Origin: an uncultured Alphaproteobacteria bacterium
GTDB lineage: Bacteria > Pseudomonadota > Alphaproteobacteria > Rhodobacterales > Rhodobacteraceae
DNA length: 64,000 nucleotides
Reading direction: 5' to 3'
NCBI GenBank assembly: GCA_902611475.1
Contig: CACLZW010000002.1
Coordinates: 43,848-107,847 of the forward strand
The first letter of the stretch is position 1, and every line of letters starts with the position of its first letter. The position numbers and the translations under genes are program-made. Of this stretch, positions 30,045 through 40,055 are shown in pieces. The notes below the pieces were generated by a model. The model did no database searches and was not told the DNA's origin. It saw only the letters and a program-made list of their open reading frames with translations.

Positions 30045-30650
30045 TTAGAGAATATGTAAAAGCTCAAACCAACCATCAACGAGCATCTTTATGGTTAGAT
30101 AGACCAGGAAAATAAGTCCGATCCATGAGAGCCATGGGAACTTCGTCATTACACGCATTATAATAGTTGCAAAAAACGCCATCAGCACTATGGCTAAAAC
30201 GAGCCCAAACACTAATAATGCCGTATCTTCTCTTGCTATGGCAGCAACAGCTACAACATTATCTAAAGACATTGAAATATCAGCGGCCGCAATTGTGAAT
30301 AACGCTTGCGAAAATTGTTGCTTTTCAGTCAGCTTTTCTGACAAATTGGACTTAGTTTCTGGATCGGTTTTTTGGCCAGCATGACGGATTTCTTTAAAAA
30401 ACCGCCAACAAACAAAGGCCAAAAGTATTCCGCCGAAAATTAATATTCCAGGTATTTGAATTAAAAAAGATGCTATAGCTGCAAAGATAATTCTGAACCC
30501 TGCTGCTAATGCTAACCCCCAGAAAATTACCCTCTTTCTAAACTTCTCTGATAAGCCAGCTGCAGCCATACCTATAATGATTGCGTTATCGCCAGATAAA
30601 AATATATCAGCTAATATGACCTGAGCCAGCTCGACTAGAGAAAAGTTCAT
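30045..30650 (-). CDS. TerC-family integral membrane protein
   Basis: DIFLSGDNAIIIGMA and DISMSLDNVVAVAAIA paired acidic motifs in TM helices. Confidence 0.9.
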   Translation of the reverse strand: MNFSLVELAQVILADIFLSGDNAIIIGMAAAGLSEKFRKRVIFWGLALAAGFRIIFAAIASFLIQIPGILIFGGILLAFVCWRFFKEIRHAGQKTDPETKSNLSEKLTEKQQFSQALFTIAAADISMSLDNVVAVAAIAREDTALLVFGLVLAIVLMAFFATIIMRVMTKFPWLSWIGLIFLVYLTIKMLVDGWFELLHIL

Positions 30651-30743
30651 GTGTATTTATATTATTTATTGCTTTTGACACTTTGGGTTTAGTAGCTTAT
30701 CGTCAGTATTTCAAATAAAATCTTCTACAAAAAGTAAATTTTT

Positions 30744-31859
30744 ATGAAAAAAAGCTCTATCCATAGTATGCAGGATGCTCGGCACCTCGCAAAGAAAAGA
30801 CTTCCTTCAATGATCTTTGATTATGTCGATGGAGTAGCACTTGAGGCAGACGGTTACCATTCGAATGCTGAGTACTTAAAGGCTCTCAAGTTATCACAAA
30901 ATGTCCTCGCTGGTGGGGGTTCAAAAAAAATTTCCAAACGAATATTTGGTAAATCATATGACCTACCTTTTGGTATAGCGCCAATGGGTATGTGTAATCT
31001 TGTGAGTTCAAAAGCGGATTATGCAATTGGAAAATTGGCAAAAAAGTTTAATGTTCCTGTTTGCTATTCTACAATGGCTTCCTCATCTCTAGAGGAAACT
31101 CTCAAGATCACCGGTGATTTGGGCTGGTTTCAACTCTATGTTTATGATGATTTAAAATCAGGGTTACGTTTAGCCAAAAGAGCACAATCCACTGGTTACA
31201 AAACATTGATACTGACAGTCGATGTACCTGAATTAGGCCGCAGACCGAGAGAATTAAAACATAATTTTTCAGCGAAGTTTAGACCAAATTATAAACAAAT
31301 TTTTGATTGCGCAATGCATCCCAAATGGAGTTTAGATCTTTTGGCCAATGGTATTCCGAGACCTCAAAACTTTGAAAAAGATTTGAAGATAGACAGGAAT
31401 AAACCAAGGGGAGCAGCAGATTGGAAATTTCTTAAAGACTTAAGAGCGCTTTGGAAGGGGAAATTAGTTATCAAAGGAATCCTTAACCCGAAAGATGCAA
31501 AAAAGGCAGAAAGTCTTGGAGTGGATGCCATTTATGTATCTGGCCATGGCTCAAGACAATTTGATAGCAGCCCAATCCCCATACACCAACTATCGAAGAT
31601 ACGTAAGTCTATAAATAAAAGTACAGTCTTGATATATGATACCGGAGTAAGAAATGGAGAAGATATTCTTAAGGCACTTTGTTTGGGGGCAGACTTCGTA
31701 ATGATTGGAAAGTATGCACTTTTTTCTATAGCAGCCGAAGGATTTGATGGCTTAGTCCAAATGGCAAACAATCTTAAAAAAGAAATAGAAATTGCAATGG
31801 CTCAAATGGGTACATTTGATATAAACAAATTGAGTTCCAAATACTTAGATGACTTCTAA
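30744..31859 (+). CDS. FMN-dependent alpha-hydroxy-acid dehydrogenase (LldD family), divergent
   Basis: GIAPMGMCNL, WFQLYVY, LILTVDVPELGRR, VIKGILNPKDA, variant active site SGHGSRQFD. Confidence 0.88.
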   Translation: MKKSSIHSMQDARHLAKKRLPSMIFDYVDGVALEADGYHSNAEYLKALKLSQNVLAGGGSKKISKRIFGKSYDLPFGIAPMGMCNLVSSKADYAIGKLAKKFNVPVCYSTMASSSLEETLKITGDLGWFQLYVYDDLKSGLRLAKRAQSTGYKTLILTVDVPELGRRPRELKHNFSAKFRPNYKQIFDCAMHPKWSLDLLANGIPRPQNFEKDLKIDRNKPRGAADWKFLKDLRALWKGKLVIKGILNPKDAKKAESLGVDAIYVSGHGSRQFDSSPIPIHQLSKIRKSINKSTVLIYDTGVRNGEDILKALCLGADFVMIGKYALFSIAAEGFDGLVQMANNLKKEIEIAMAQMGTFDINKLSSKYLDDF

Positions 31860-31891
31860 GAGATGATCCTCATTTTTATATGCGGATATAA

Positions 31892-32416
31892 TCAGTCTAA
31901 AGAAAGACCTATTTTTATTTGAATTTTAGAGCCTATCTCATAATAACGCCCTGTTAAACTGGAACCGGTAAATCCATTCCAGTTATAGATTACTCTGTAG
32001 CTTTCAACAGCGTTTCGCTGACTAGCTAGCTGGACAACCTCACATCTCTGTTCTGTATTGTAACCAACGACCTTTGTTGTTGTTTTCTTTTGTTGCTCGG
32101 CTGCTACCACTCCTCCCATTACAGCTCCAACCCCAGCGGCATTGTTATCGTTTGTTAAGGCTTTACCAATTAGAGCTCCAACCACCATTCCTCCTAACAC
32201 ATCAGCGCCTGACGCGCCGTTACTACTGACAACCTTTCCGTATACTGGTACTTTTACATTTCTACAACGTGTCTCAGGTGTGTAAATATTCGTACTTGAG
32301 TAAACTGGTTCAATTGATTGCACAGTGCCTGTCACATAATAAGTCTCAGCAAATAAGTTTGAAAAAGAAAATAAAGCTAGGATTGCTGTGATTAATTTTA
32401 ACATTCTGGTCTCCAT
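31892..32416 (-). CDS. Outer-membrane glycine-zipper protein (SlyB/17 kDa antigen-like)
   Basis: Signal peptide (MLKLITAILALFSFSNLFA); GGMVVGALIGKAL...AAGVGAVMGGVVA glycine zipper; start trimmed from 32473. Confidence 0.75.
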   Translation of the reverse strand: METRMLKLITAILALFSFSNLFAETYYVTGTVQSIEPVYSSTNIYTPETRCRNVKVPVYGKVVSSNGASGADVLGGMVVGALIGKALTNDNNAAGVGAVMGGVVAAEQQKKTTTKVVGYNTEQRCEVVQLASQRNAVESYRVIYNWNGFTGSSLTGRYYEIGSKIQIKIGLSLD

Positions 32417-32454
32417 TGATAGTTGGTCCGCCTTATAATATACACCAAAATTAC

Positions 32455-32489
32455 AAAAAAAAAAGCCGAACAAAAATTTGCTCGGCTTT
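32455..32489 (-). terminator. Rho-independent terminator downstream of the CoA-transferase gene
   Basis: Minus strand AAAGCCGAGCAAATTTTTGTTCGGCTTT followed by a T-run; near-continuous stem. Confidence 0.85.
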
Positions 32490-32581
32490 AGTCAACAGGG
32501 AGGTATGAACATGAAAAAATTTCATGCTCTATCCAAATTGCAATTCGCGTACCAATTTAAATTAACAATTGAAAATATAAG

Positions 32582-33772
32582 TCAACTGCCCTTAATTACT
32601 TTATCGCTAAGCAATCTATCAACTTCCAATTCTGTAAAGCCTAATCCTGAAAGAACTGACTTAGTATGCTGACCAAGTGTTGGAGCTGACAAATTGTCAT
32701 CTTTATTGGTTACAGAAAAGTTAGCCGCTAACTTAGACTGCCGTATCTTTCCCGCGATAGGATGTTCCGAAATTTTTATTATATCATTTGCAACTACTTG
32801 CTCATTCTTTATCATTTCTTTTCTTGTCAAAACGGGTGCACAAGGAACATCTTTAGCCGTTAGCAATTTCAACCATTCATCGGATGTTTTTTTCTTAAGC
32901 TCAGATTGTATCAATTCTAGTCTTTCATTTATATTCTGATGCCTTAATTCCGCAGTCAAAAACCTCGGATCACTTAACCACTCTTTCTTATCAAATGCAT
33001 CGCAAATATTAAACCATTCTTTATCGGACTGAACTGCAACAGATATAAAGCCCTCTTTAGTTTCATATATTAGATCAATAAAACTCTGTGCGGTCTCCTT
33101 TTCAAGTTCGTCTCCAACAAAGGTATGCCCTCCCATATCGGAACCCCACAAAAAAGAAATAACAGTATCTAGCATTGATATTTTGACTTCCTGACCCTCA
33201 CCTGTTTTTGCCTTGTGGAACAGTGCCGCTGTTATCGCCTGAGCAGTAGCAAACCCAGTAAGCTTATCAGGAAGTATCGTTCGCATAAGCCTCGGTCTCT
33301 CTTCATCTGATCCTGCTTGTACAGTGGTTAAACCGGATAAAGCTTGAATAAGAGGATCGTAAACTGGTTTATTCTTATAAGGGCCAGTAAAACCGAAGCC
33401 ACTTATGGAAACATATATAATGTTAGGACTTATCGCGCGAACATCACTATATCCGAAACCTAACCTATCCATTACCCCTGGTCTGAAGTTTTGTACTAAA
33501 ACGTCTGCCGTTTCAATAAGCTTTTTAAGGATATTTTTTCCTTCCTCCGCTTTTAGATCAATACACACGGATTTCTTATTTCTATTGTTGTTAAGGTAAG
33601 CGGCTGAAATTCCAGATCTCTGGGTGCTGACAATTCTGGTATAATCTCCAACTGAAGTATTTTCAATTTTTATGATTTCAGCATCCTGATCTCCTAGTAT
33701 CATCGTTGCACTTGGACCTGAAATCATCGAGGTTAAATCGATTATTCTTATCCCTTTTAAAGCACCAGTCAT
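32582..33772 (-). CDS. Class III CoA-transferase (CaiB/BaiF family)
   Basis: GIRIIDLTSMISGPSATMILGDQDAEIIKIE, RNKKSVCIDLK, QNFRPGVMDRLGFGY; start set at MTGALKG with RBS GGAGGT (33778-33783). Confidence 0.92.
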   Translation of the reverse strand: MTGALKGIRIIDLTSMISGPSATMILGDQDAEIIKIENTSVGDYTRIVSTQRSGISAAYLNNNRNKKSVCIDLKAEEGKNILKKLIETADVLVQNFRPGVMDRLGFGYSDVRAISPNIIYVSISGFGFTGPYKNKPVYDPLIQALSGLTTVQAGSDEERPRLMRTILPDKLTGFATAQAITAALFHKAKTGEGQEVKISMLDTVISFLWGSDMGGHTFVGDELEKETAQSFIDLIYETKEGFISVAVQSDKEWFNICDAFDKKEWLSDPRFLTAELRHQNINERLELIQSELKKKTSDEWLKLLTAKDVPCAPVLTRKEMIKNEQVVANDIIKISEHPIAGKIRQSKLAANFSVTNKDDNLSAPTLGQHTKSVLSGLGFTELEVDRLLSDKVIKGS

Positions 33773-33876
33773 AAAAACCTCCAGAAAAATATTTACACTA
33801 AAATATGAGCTGTTAACTTTGAAGATGCAACTTAAATTTAAGAAGCTTAAAAGAAGATTTTTATAAGAGTTTAAAC

Positions 33877-34764
33877 ATGACACCAGAAGAAATTTTATCT
33901 TTTTCACCCAAAATCTTAACTCAGGAGCAGAGGGAACATTATTTTGAGTTTGGGTTTGTAGGAATAAAAGACTTAGTTCCGTCTGAGACACTAAAACTTA
34001 TCAAAAAAGTTACAAGTGAGTTCGTCGAAAAAAGTCGCGAGGTCACGGAGTCAAATAGTGTTTTTGATATCGGTCCAGGACATTCTTTCGAGAATCCGGT
34101 ACTTAGAAGATTAAAGAGCCCAGATGAGAATCATGAAGAGTATTGGAATTTCTCAAAGGGTCTCATGGCTGATGTTGCTAGTGATCTTGTTGGTCCAAAT
34201 GTAACATTTCATCACTCAAAATTAAACTTTAAGTGGTATGACGAAAGTGATACCGTTAAGTGGCATCAGGATATCCAATTCTTTCCTCATACAAATTACA
34301 ACGTTTTGACAATTGGGTGTTATTTAGAGGACACTGATATGAATAATGGGCCATTAGCCGTGTTAAGAGGTTCACATAAAAATGACCTATATGATCAATA
34401 CGACAAAAATGGTAATTGGACAGGAATGTTGAGCGATGAAGACGCAGATACTGTTGACATGTCGATGGTTGACTATCTTACAGGAAATGCTGGATCCATA
34501 ACAATACATAACGCAAGAGCACTTCATTTCTCACCATCTTCGAAATCTAAAAATCCCAGACCACTTTTACTTAATTGTTATACATCTGCTGATGCTAAAG
34601 CCTATACACCTCACCCACAACCAACCGTGAACACTTATAAAATTGTAAGGGGAGAGCAGGTAAAATGGGCACACCATGATCCAAGACCTTGCCAGATGCC
34701 CCCCGACTGGTCAGGAGGGTACACTTCAATTTACGCGGCCCAAGCAGGCGAAGATAAAGCTTAA
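33877..34764 (+). CDS. Phytanoyl-CoA dioxygenase (PhyH) family Fe(II)/2OG oxygenase
   Basis: WHQDIQFFPHTNYNVLTIGCYLED (HxD), NGPLAVLRGSHK, IHNARALHFSP (distal His). Confidence 0.88.
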   Translation: MTPEEILSFSPKILTQEQREHYFEFGFVGIKDLVPSETLKLIKKVTSEFVEKSREVTESNSVFDIGPGHSFENPVLRRLKSPDENHEEYWNFSKGLMADVASDLVGPNVTFHHSKLNFKWYDESDTVKWHQDIQFFPHTNYNVLTIGCYLEDTDMNNGPLAVLRGSHKNDLYDQYDKNGNWTGMLSDEDADTVDMSMVDYLTGNAGSITIHNARALHFSPSSKSKNPRPLLLNCYTSADAKAYTPHPQPTVNTYKIVRGEQVKWAHHDPRPCQMPPDWSGGYTSIYAAQAGEDKA

Positions 34765-35696
34765 GTGCATAGTTCGTCCAAAAAGTCCTTGAAAAGCACG
34801 AAAGACCTACGAGTCTCTATTAAATCTGTTTCGAGCTGAAAATCATGCCATAGGTCTTTCCAGGTTTTTGTTGCCACTTTGACTCTTTGCTTTTTTAGTC
34901 GCTTTAAAAACTGTCCTATCTGGACTGAAAGAATCTCATTTTCTGCATATTGGATCATAATTGGTGGTGAATTATTAAAGTCGCCAAATAAAGGTGAAAT
35001 GAAGGGATTATTATGATCTGATGAATTGCAATAGAGATAGGATAAAGGACCAGAACCTGTTTCTTTTGCACGTTTTATAAATGGTCCTATAAGTACATCA
35101 CTTTGACAGCAACTATCTGGATATTCTGCCATTATAGCAGTTGGATTAACCCAAGGAGAAATACAGAATATTCCTTTTGGTTTTTTTGATTTGTCTTTTT
35201 TCAGTGCTAACAATAATGCTAGCGCTAAATTACCGCCAGCTGAATCACCGGCAAGGACAATATTGGATTTTTCTTTTTTTCCTAAAAGAAAAGAGTATGC
35301 TTTTTTCGCATCTTCTAATTGGCTTGGATACTTTGACTCAGGACTGAGTTTATATTCAACAAATATAATTTCTCTGCCGAGGATCTCCGCTAAAAAAGAT
35401 GCATAACTTCGATAAATTTTGAAGTTACCAACAAAAAACCCACCCCCATGAAAGAATAAGATCTTTACTTTATCAGAAATCTTATTTGGTATAATCCGAT
35501 ATAGCTCAAGCTGATCTAAAGATATTTTTTTCACGACGACATTTTTTACGTTTGCTCTTCTAAAGGATGCAAATAAAACAAGGAATCGCATTATTTTAAT
35601 CTGAAAATGGCTAAGGCTTCCAGGCTTAATTAAAGCCACAAGTCTCATAACAAAAGATATGACTTTTTTTCTGTTTCTAGCCTTTCTACTTATCAT
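34761..35696 (-). CDS. Alpha/beta hydrolase, hormone-sensitive lipase-like esterase
   Basis: FFHGGGFFVG oxyanion motif, LAGDSAGGNLA nucleophile elbow. Confidence 0.88.
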   Translation of the reverse strand: MISRKARNRKKVISFVMRLVALIKPGSLSHFQIKIMRFLVLFASFRRANVKNVVVKKISLDQLELYRIIPNKISDKVKILFFHGGGFFVGNFKIYRSYASFLAEILGREIIFVEYKLSPESKYPSQLEDAKKAYSFLLGKKEKSNIVLAGDSAGGNLALALLLALKKDKSKKPKGIFCISPWVNPTAIMAEYPDSCCQSDVLIGPFIKRAKETGSGPLSYLYCNSSDHNNPFISPLFGDFNNSPPIMIQYAENEILSVQIGQFLKRLKKQRVKVATKTWKDLWHDFQLETDLIETRRSFVLFKDFLDELCT

Positions 35697-35711
35697 AAAT
35701 TATTGAGATAT

Positions 35712-36665
35712 TTATCGTCTATATATTAATTTCCGCGATGAACGTATTGAACTTACTTGCTTTTCTCTTAATGATACAAAAATACCAGAACACATTATCA
35801 AAATTATACCTAAAAGAGAAAGTCTATCTGGGATTTCGTTCCAAATTAAATAGGTAGAAATAACTGCAATAACTAAAGCCCCATATTCAAATGGCGCTAA
35901 AAAAGATGCTTCATGATTCTTATATGCATAAGAAACAAGAATACCTCCTATCGAGATTGGGAAGGCTATACCTACAAAAATGTGTAACAAATCAAAAGTA
36001 TTGACTGAAACCCATGAGCCCGTCAAAAATATCAAAGCAGGGCTCTGTCCAACATTAAGATCAGCGATGTAAAAGCCTCCAGCAAATGTAAGGCTTGTGA
36101 AAAGAAAACATATTTGGATATAAAAACCCATTGTGATCGGATTTTCTTGCGCCCCATACTTTCTAGTAATTATATGAAGAGCTGTATAAAAAAGAGCAGC
36201 GATTAAAGGAAATATTGAAATTAATTCAAACGAAATTGTACCTGGCTTTATTATTAATAACATGCCCAAAAATCCGATAAAGCAGGCCAAGCTTCTACGT
36301 ATACCCACTTTCTCTTTCAAAAAAAATACAGCTAAAACTGTAATCAAAACTGGTGCTATAAAAAATATTGCGGTTGCCTCTGCCAACGAAAGCTCAGCTA
36401 TGGATATGAAGAAGAAAGTATTCGCCCCAACAACAGCTAATCCCCTAAACACATGAAAAGTAGGGTTATTCGTATTAAGGTATTTAAAGCCACCGTAAAA
36501 AGGGAGAAGAATAAAAAGTAAAATGAAAATGGCAAAAATAGCTCGGAAAAACATGAGCTGATGTAATGGCATATCAGTACTGAAAAGTTTAACTGATATG
36601 TCATTTATTGAGAAACAAATTGTACCAAAGACAATTGCCAATATTCCAATATAATTATTATTCAC
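35712..36665 (-). CDS. EamA/DMT-family permease
   Basis: Two EamA-type repeats, ten hydrophobic segments. Confidence 0.85.
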   Translation of the reverse strand: MNNNYIGILAIVFGTICFSINDISVKLFSTDMPLHQLMFFRAIFAIFILLFILLPFYGGFKYLNTNNPTFHVFRGLAVVGANTFFFISIAELSLAEATAIFFIAPVLITVLAVFFLKEKVGIRRSLACFIGFLGMLLIIKPGTISFELISIFPLIAALFYTALHIITRKYGAQENPITMGFYIQICFLFTSLTFAGGFYIADLNVGQSPALIFLTGSWVSVNTFDLLHIFVGIAFPISIGGILVSYAYKNHEASFLAPFEYGALVIAVISTYLIWNEIPDRLSLLGIILIMCSGIFVSLREKQVSSIRSSRKLIYRR

Positions 36666-36752
36666 GCATAGCCCAAAAAAACTTCAATTAACCTCCATTT
36701 GCTTTAATATCAATTGGATTAAATTACAAATTCTTTTATGGAAAGATAAAAA

Positions 36753-37460
36753 ATGGACATAGCGAATAAAAAAGCCCTCGTATTTGGCGGAACTTCTGGA
36801 ATTGGGCTCTCTACATGTGAACAATTAATTGAAAAAGGTGCAGACGTTATTGCCATCAGCAGAGACCCAAGCAAGGCGACCAGTGTTAAACACAACAAAC
36901 TATCCTTTGAAAGCTGTGATGTAAGAATTGAAGAGGAAGTAAAAAATATTTTTGAAAAACATGCTCCCTTTGAAATTTTGGTAAGTGCTGCGACTGGAGG
37001 AAGCAGAGCTGCTGGCCCATTTCTAGAAATGGATATGACTGGATTTAAAAACTCTTTTGATAAATTATGGGGTTACGCCAATGTTGTACGCTATGGCACG
37101 CATTATTTAAGCTCGGATGGAACAATAGTTTTGGTCAGTGGTGCTCCTGCTAGGCGAATGAAGCCTGGCCAAATAGCTCTGTCGGCAGTTGGTGGGGCGG
37201 TTGAGAACCTAGTCAGAGGCGTTGCAAACGAAATTGCTCCAAAGAGAATAAATGCTGTAGCGCCAGGCTTAATAGATACGCCTATGTTTTCGCAAGAAGG
37301 AGAGGATAGACGAATATTTCTAAATTCAGCCACAGCATCTCACTCAATAAAACGAGCTGGAAAACCGGATGAGGTTGCAAAGGGAATTATCTTTGTTATT
37401 GAAAATGATTTTGTTAACGGAACCACTGTTGATGTTGATGGTGGATGGATAAACTCTTGA
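36753..37460 (+). CDS. SDR-fold protein lacking the canonical YxxxK catalytic motif
   Basis: GGTSGIG nucleotide-binding motif and C-terminal DVDGGW; catalytic segment reads GQIALSAVGGAVENL. Confidence 0.85.
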   Translation: MDIANKKALVFGGTSGIGLSTCEQLIEKGADVIAISRDPSKATSVKHNKLSFESCDVRIEEEVKNIFEKHAPFEILVSAATGGSRAAGPFLEMDMTGFKNSFDKLWGYANVVRYGTHYLSSDGTIVLVSGAPARRMKPGQIALSAVGGAVENLVRGVANEIAPKRINAVAPGLIDTPMFSQEGEDRRIFLNSATASHSIKRAGKPDEVAKGIIFVIENDFVNGTTVDVDGGWINS

Positions 37461-37492
37461 AACTAAAACCAATGAATTGAGTTATTATAAAT

Positions 37493-37915
37493 ATGGAAGA
37501 GGTAGAGATGGAAGGATTCACCGGAAGTTGCTTATGTCGAGCTATAACTTATAACAGTAACACTGCCCCGTTAAAGACTTTTAACTGTCATTGTGAGGAC
37601 TGCAGAAAATGTAGTGGTGCCCCTTATCTTACCAATATTTTTGTGAAAGAAGGAGATTTATATATTCAAGGGACTATAAAAAGCTACATACATCAATCAG
37701 AAAGTGGTAACAAGATAACTAAAAAGTTTTGCGAACAATGCGGTTGTCAGATGTTCTCCTTAAATGAAGGTAGACCTGGATTAGTGAGGATTCATGCAGG
37801 AACTGTAAATGAATTAGAGGTGATAAAACCACAAGGAGACGTTTGGGTATCAAAAAAAATACCATCAATTAAAATAGATGAAAGTTTAGATCAATTTCAG
37901 AAAAACTTCTCTTAA
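37493..37915 (+). CDS. GFA (Gfa/CENP-V) family zinc protein
   Basis: GSCLCRAITY, NCHCEDCRKCSGAPY, FCEQCGCQMF cysteine clusters. Confidence 0.9.
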   Translation: MEEVEMEGFTGSCLCRAITYNSNTAPLKTFNCHCEDCRKCSGAPYLTNIFVKEGDLYIQGTIKSYIHQSESGNKITKKFCEQCGCQMFSLNEGRPGLVRIHAGTVNELEVIKPQGDVWVSKKIPSIKIDESLDQFQKNFS

Positions 37916-37935
37916 AATAGGAAGGGATAGACAAA

Positions 37936-38334
37936 ATGGCACAAAAAATTGTAAAACATGTGAAAGATATGGTAGCTGAAGCAAATAAAGAGGTTGAAAT
38001 TACACCTGTAGTTGATGCTTCAAAATATTTCGAAGATAGTAAGTACGTTTTTGTAGATATAAGAGACCCTAGGGAAATACAGAGAGAAGGAAAAATTCCA
38101 AATTCGTTCTCTTGCCCGAGAGGAATGCTCGAATTCTGGATAGACCCTGATAGTCCCTATCACAAAGAAATTTTTAACCAAGACAAGAAATATGTTTTTT
38201 ATTGTGCCGCAGCTGGTCGGTCTGCTCTTGCAGCCAAAGCAGCACAAGACATGGGTCTGAGCCCCGTATCTCATCTAGAGGGAGGATTTGCAGCATGGAA
38301 AAAATCTGGAAATCCTATTGAAACGAAAGAATAA
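37936..38334 (+). CDS. Rhodanese-like sulfurtransferase
   Basis: YVFVDIRDPREIQREGKIPNS; active loop YCAAAGRSALAA; EGGFAAWK. Confidence 0.9.
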   Translation: MAQKIVKHVKDMVAEANKEVEITPVVDASKYFEDSKYVFVDIRDPREIQREGKIPNSFSCPRGMLEFWIDPDSPYHKEIFNQDKKYVFYCAAAGRSALAAKAAQDMGLSPVSHLEGGFAAWKKSGNPIETKE

Positions 38335-38337
38335 AGT

Positions 38338-39693
38338 ATGAATGAAAAGTGTTGTGGTCCTGGATATTCGTCCCCTGAAGAAGCTGTAAAAGCACCGAGG
38401 GAGAAACTTTTATATACAATTGCAATATATACAGGAACGGGAATACAAAAGCCTGACTATTTAGCTACTGTCGACGTTGACCCCGGTAGCCCTACTTATT
38501 CGAAAGTTATACATAGGTTGGAAATGCCGGGCATTGGGGATGAACTTCATCATATGGGATGGAATGCGTGTTCATCTTGCCATGATGACTCTAGCATGAC
38601 CCGCAAATATCTTTTACTTCCGGGAGTGAGGTCGAATAATATTCACATAGTGGATACAGCAACCAATCCTAGAATGCCCACTCTCCACAAAGTTATTAAC
38701 GGAACAGACATTAAATCAAAAACCAACTTAAGTGGCCCACATACCGTTCATTGCCTGGGCTCAGAAATAATTATATCGATGCTGGGTGATGCAAAGGGGG
38801 AAGCACCTGGAGGATATTTGCATCTAGATAAGAATTTCGAAATTATAGGACGATGGGAAAACTCAATGGGAGAAATACCATTTGGGTATGATTTTTGGTA
38901 TCAACCAAGACACAATGTAATGGTTTCATCGGAGTGGGCTGCTCCTAACACATTTATGCCGGGCTTTGATTTAGAAGAGGTTGGGCACCTCAAGTATGGA
39001 AGACAACTGCATTTCTGGGATTTCAAGGAACGCAAGCCAATTGAAACTATGTATTTGGGTGAAGACGGTCTCGTTCCTTTAGAAGTAAAGTTTCACCATA
39101 ATCCAGATAGCAGTCATGGGTTTTGTGGTGCAGCACTAAGCGCAAACGTGATACATTGGTGGAAAGACAAAAACGAAAAATGGCAATGGGAAAAAATTAT
39201 TGATGTAGAAAACCAACCACACCCGGACTGGCCAATTCCTATTCCAGGTGTGATGTCAGCAATTCTCGTTTCAATGGATGATAAATATTTATATCTCAAT
39301 AATTGGCTACACGGTGATATGAGGCAATATGATATATCAGATCCTCACAAGCCAAAACTTACTGGACAAGTTTGGATGGGTGGTCTACTGGGAAGAGCTC
39401 CTGAAGTTAATGGTCTTAAGATTGCTGGGGGACCACAAATGTTTCAGCTCAGCCTAGATGGGAAAAGACTGTACGTAACAACTTCTCTATTCTCTACTTG
39501 GGATAATCAATTTTATCCAGATATAAGGGAAAAGGGTGGCGTATTGATAATGGTTGACTGTGACCCAGTGAACGGAGGGATGAAAATTAATCCTGATTTT
39601 ATAGTAAATTTTGGTAAAGAACCAAATGGCCCAAGCCGCTGTCATGAAAGTAGATATCCCGGTGGCGATTGCACTAGTGATATTTGGCTGTGA
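38338..39693 (+). CDS. SBP56/SELENBP1-family protein, putative methanethiol oxidase
   Basis: CCGPGYSSPEEAVKAPREKLLYT, DYLATVDVDPGSPTYSKVIHRLEMP, DELHHMGWNACSSC, TSLFSTWDNQFYPD; no signal peptide. Confidence 0.92.
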   Translation: MNEKCCGPGYSSPEEAVKAPREKLLYTIAIYTGTGIQKPDYLATVDVDPGSPTYSKVIHRLEMPGIGDELHHMGWNACSSCHDDSSMTRKYLLLPGVRSNNIHIVDTATNPRMPTLHKVINGTDIKSKTNLSGPHTVHCLGSEIIISMLGDAKGEAPGGYLHLDKNFEIIGRWENSMGEIPFGYDFWYQPRHNVMVSSEWAAPNTFMPGFDLEEVGHLKYGRQLHFWDFKERKPIETMYLGEDGLVPLEVKFHHNPDSSHGFCGAALSANVIHWWKDKNEKWQWEKIIDVENQPHPDWPIPIPGVMSAILVSMDDKYLYLNNWLHGDMRQYDISDPHKPKLTGQVWMGGLLGRAPEVNGLKIAGGPQMFQLSLDGKRLYVTTSLFSTWDNQFYPDIREKGGVLIMVDCDPVNGGMKINPDFIVNFGKEPNGPSRCHESRYPGGDCTSDIWL

Positions 39694-40055
39694 AAACATT
39701 TCAGGTCGAAATATCAAATAGACGTGGTAAATCCTATAAAGTTGAACATAAGCGTCCCTTGCTTGATAGCTTGAGGCAACAGGGCGTTGATTTACCCTAT
39801 GGTTGTAAGTATGGGGGATGTATTACGTGTGCTGCAAAACTTATTGATGGAGAAGTAGATCAAAGAAGGCAGGTGGCACTTAATAATAGACAGATAAATG
39901 ATGGATACATTATACTTTGCGTAGCTAGACCTAAGTCGAATCTTATTCTTGAAATTGGTGTTGAGAGTCATGACAAGCTTTACAGAAATCCATTTTTAGA
40001 TCCTTTGGAGCCTCATGAACTAAAGGATGACATTGCAAAAAAGAAAGAGAAATAA
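39690..40055 (+). CDS. Plant-type [2Fe-2S] ferredoxin
   Basis: YGCKYGGCITCAAKL...LCVARP (Cx4Cx2C...C); GTG start overlapping the upstream stop (GTGA) preferred over TTG 39684. Confidence 0.9.
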   Translation: MKTFQVEISNRRGKSYKVEHKRPLLDSLRQQGVDLPYGCKYGGCITCAAKLIDGEVDQRRQVALNNRQINDGYIILCVARPKSNLILEIGVESHDKLYRNPFLDPLEPHELKDDIAKKKEK

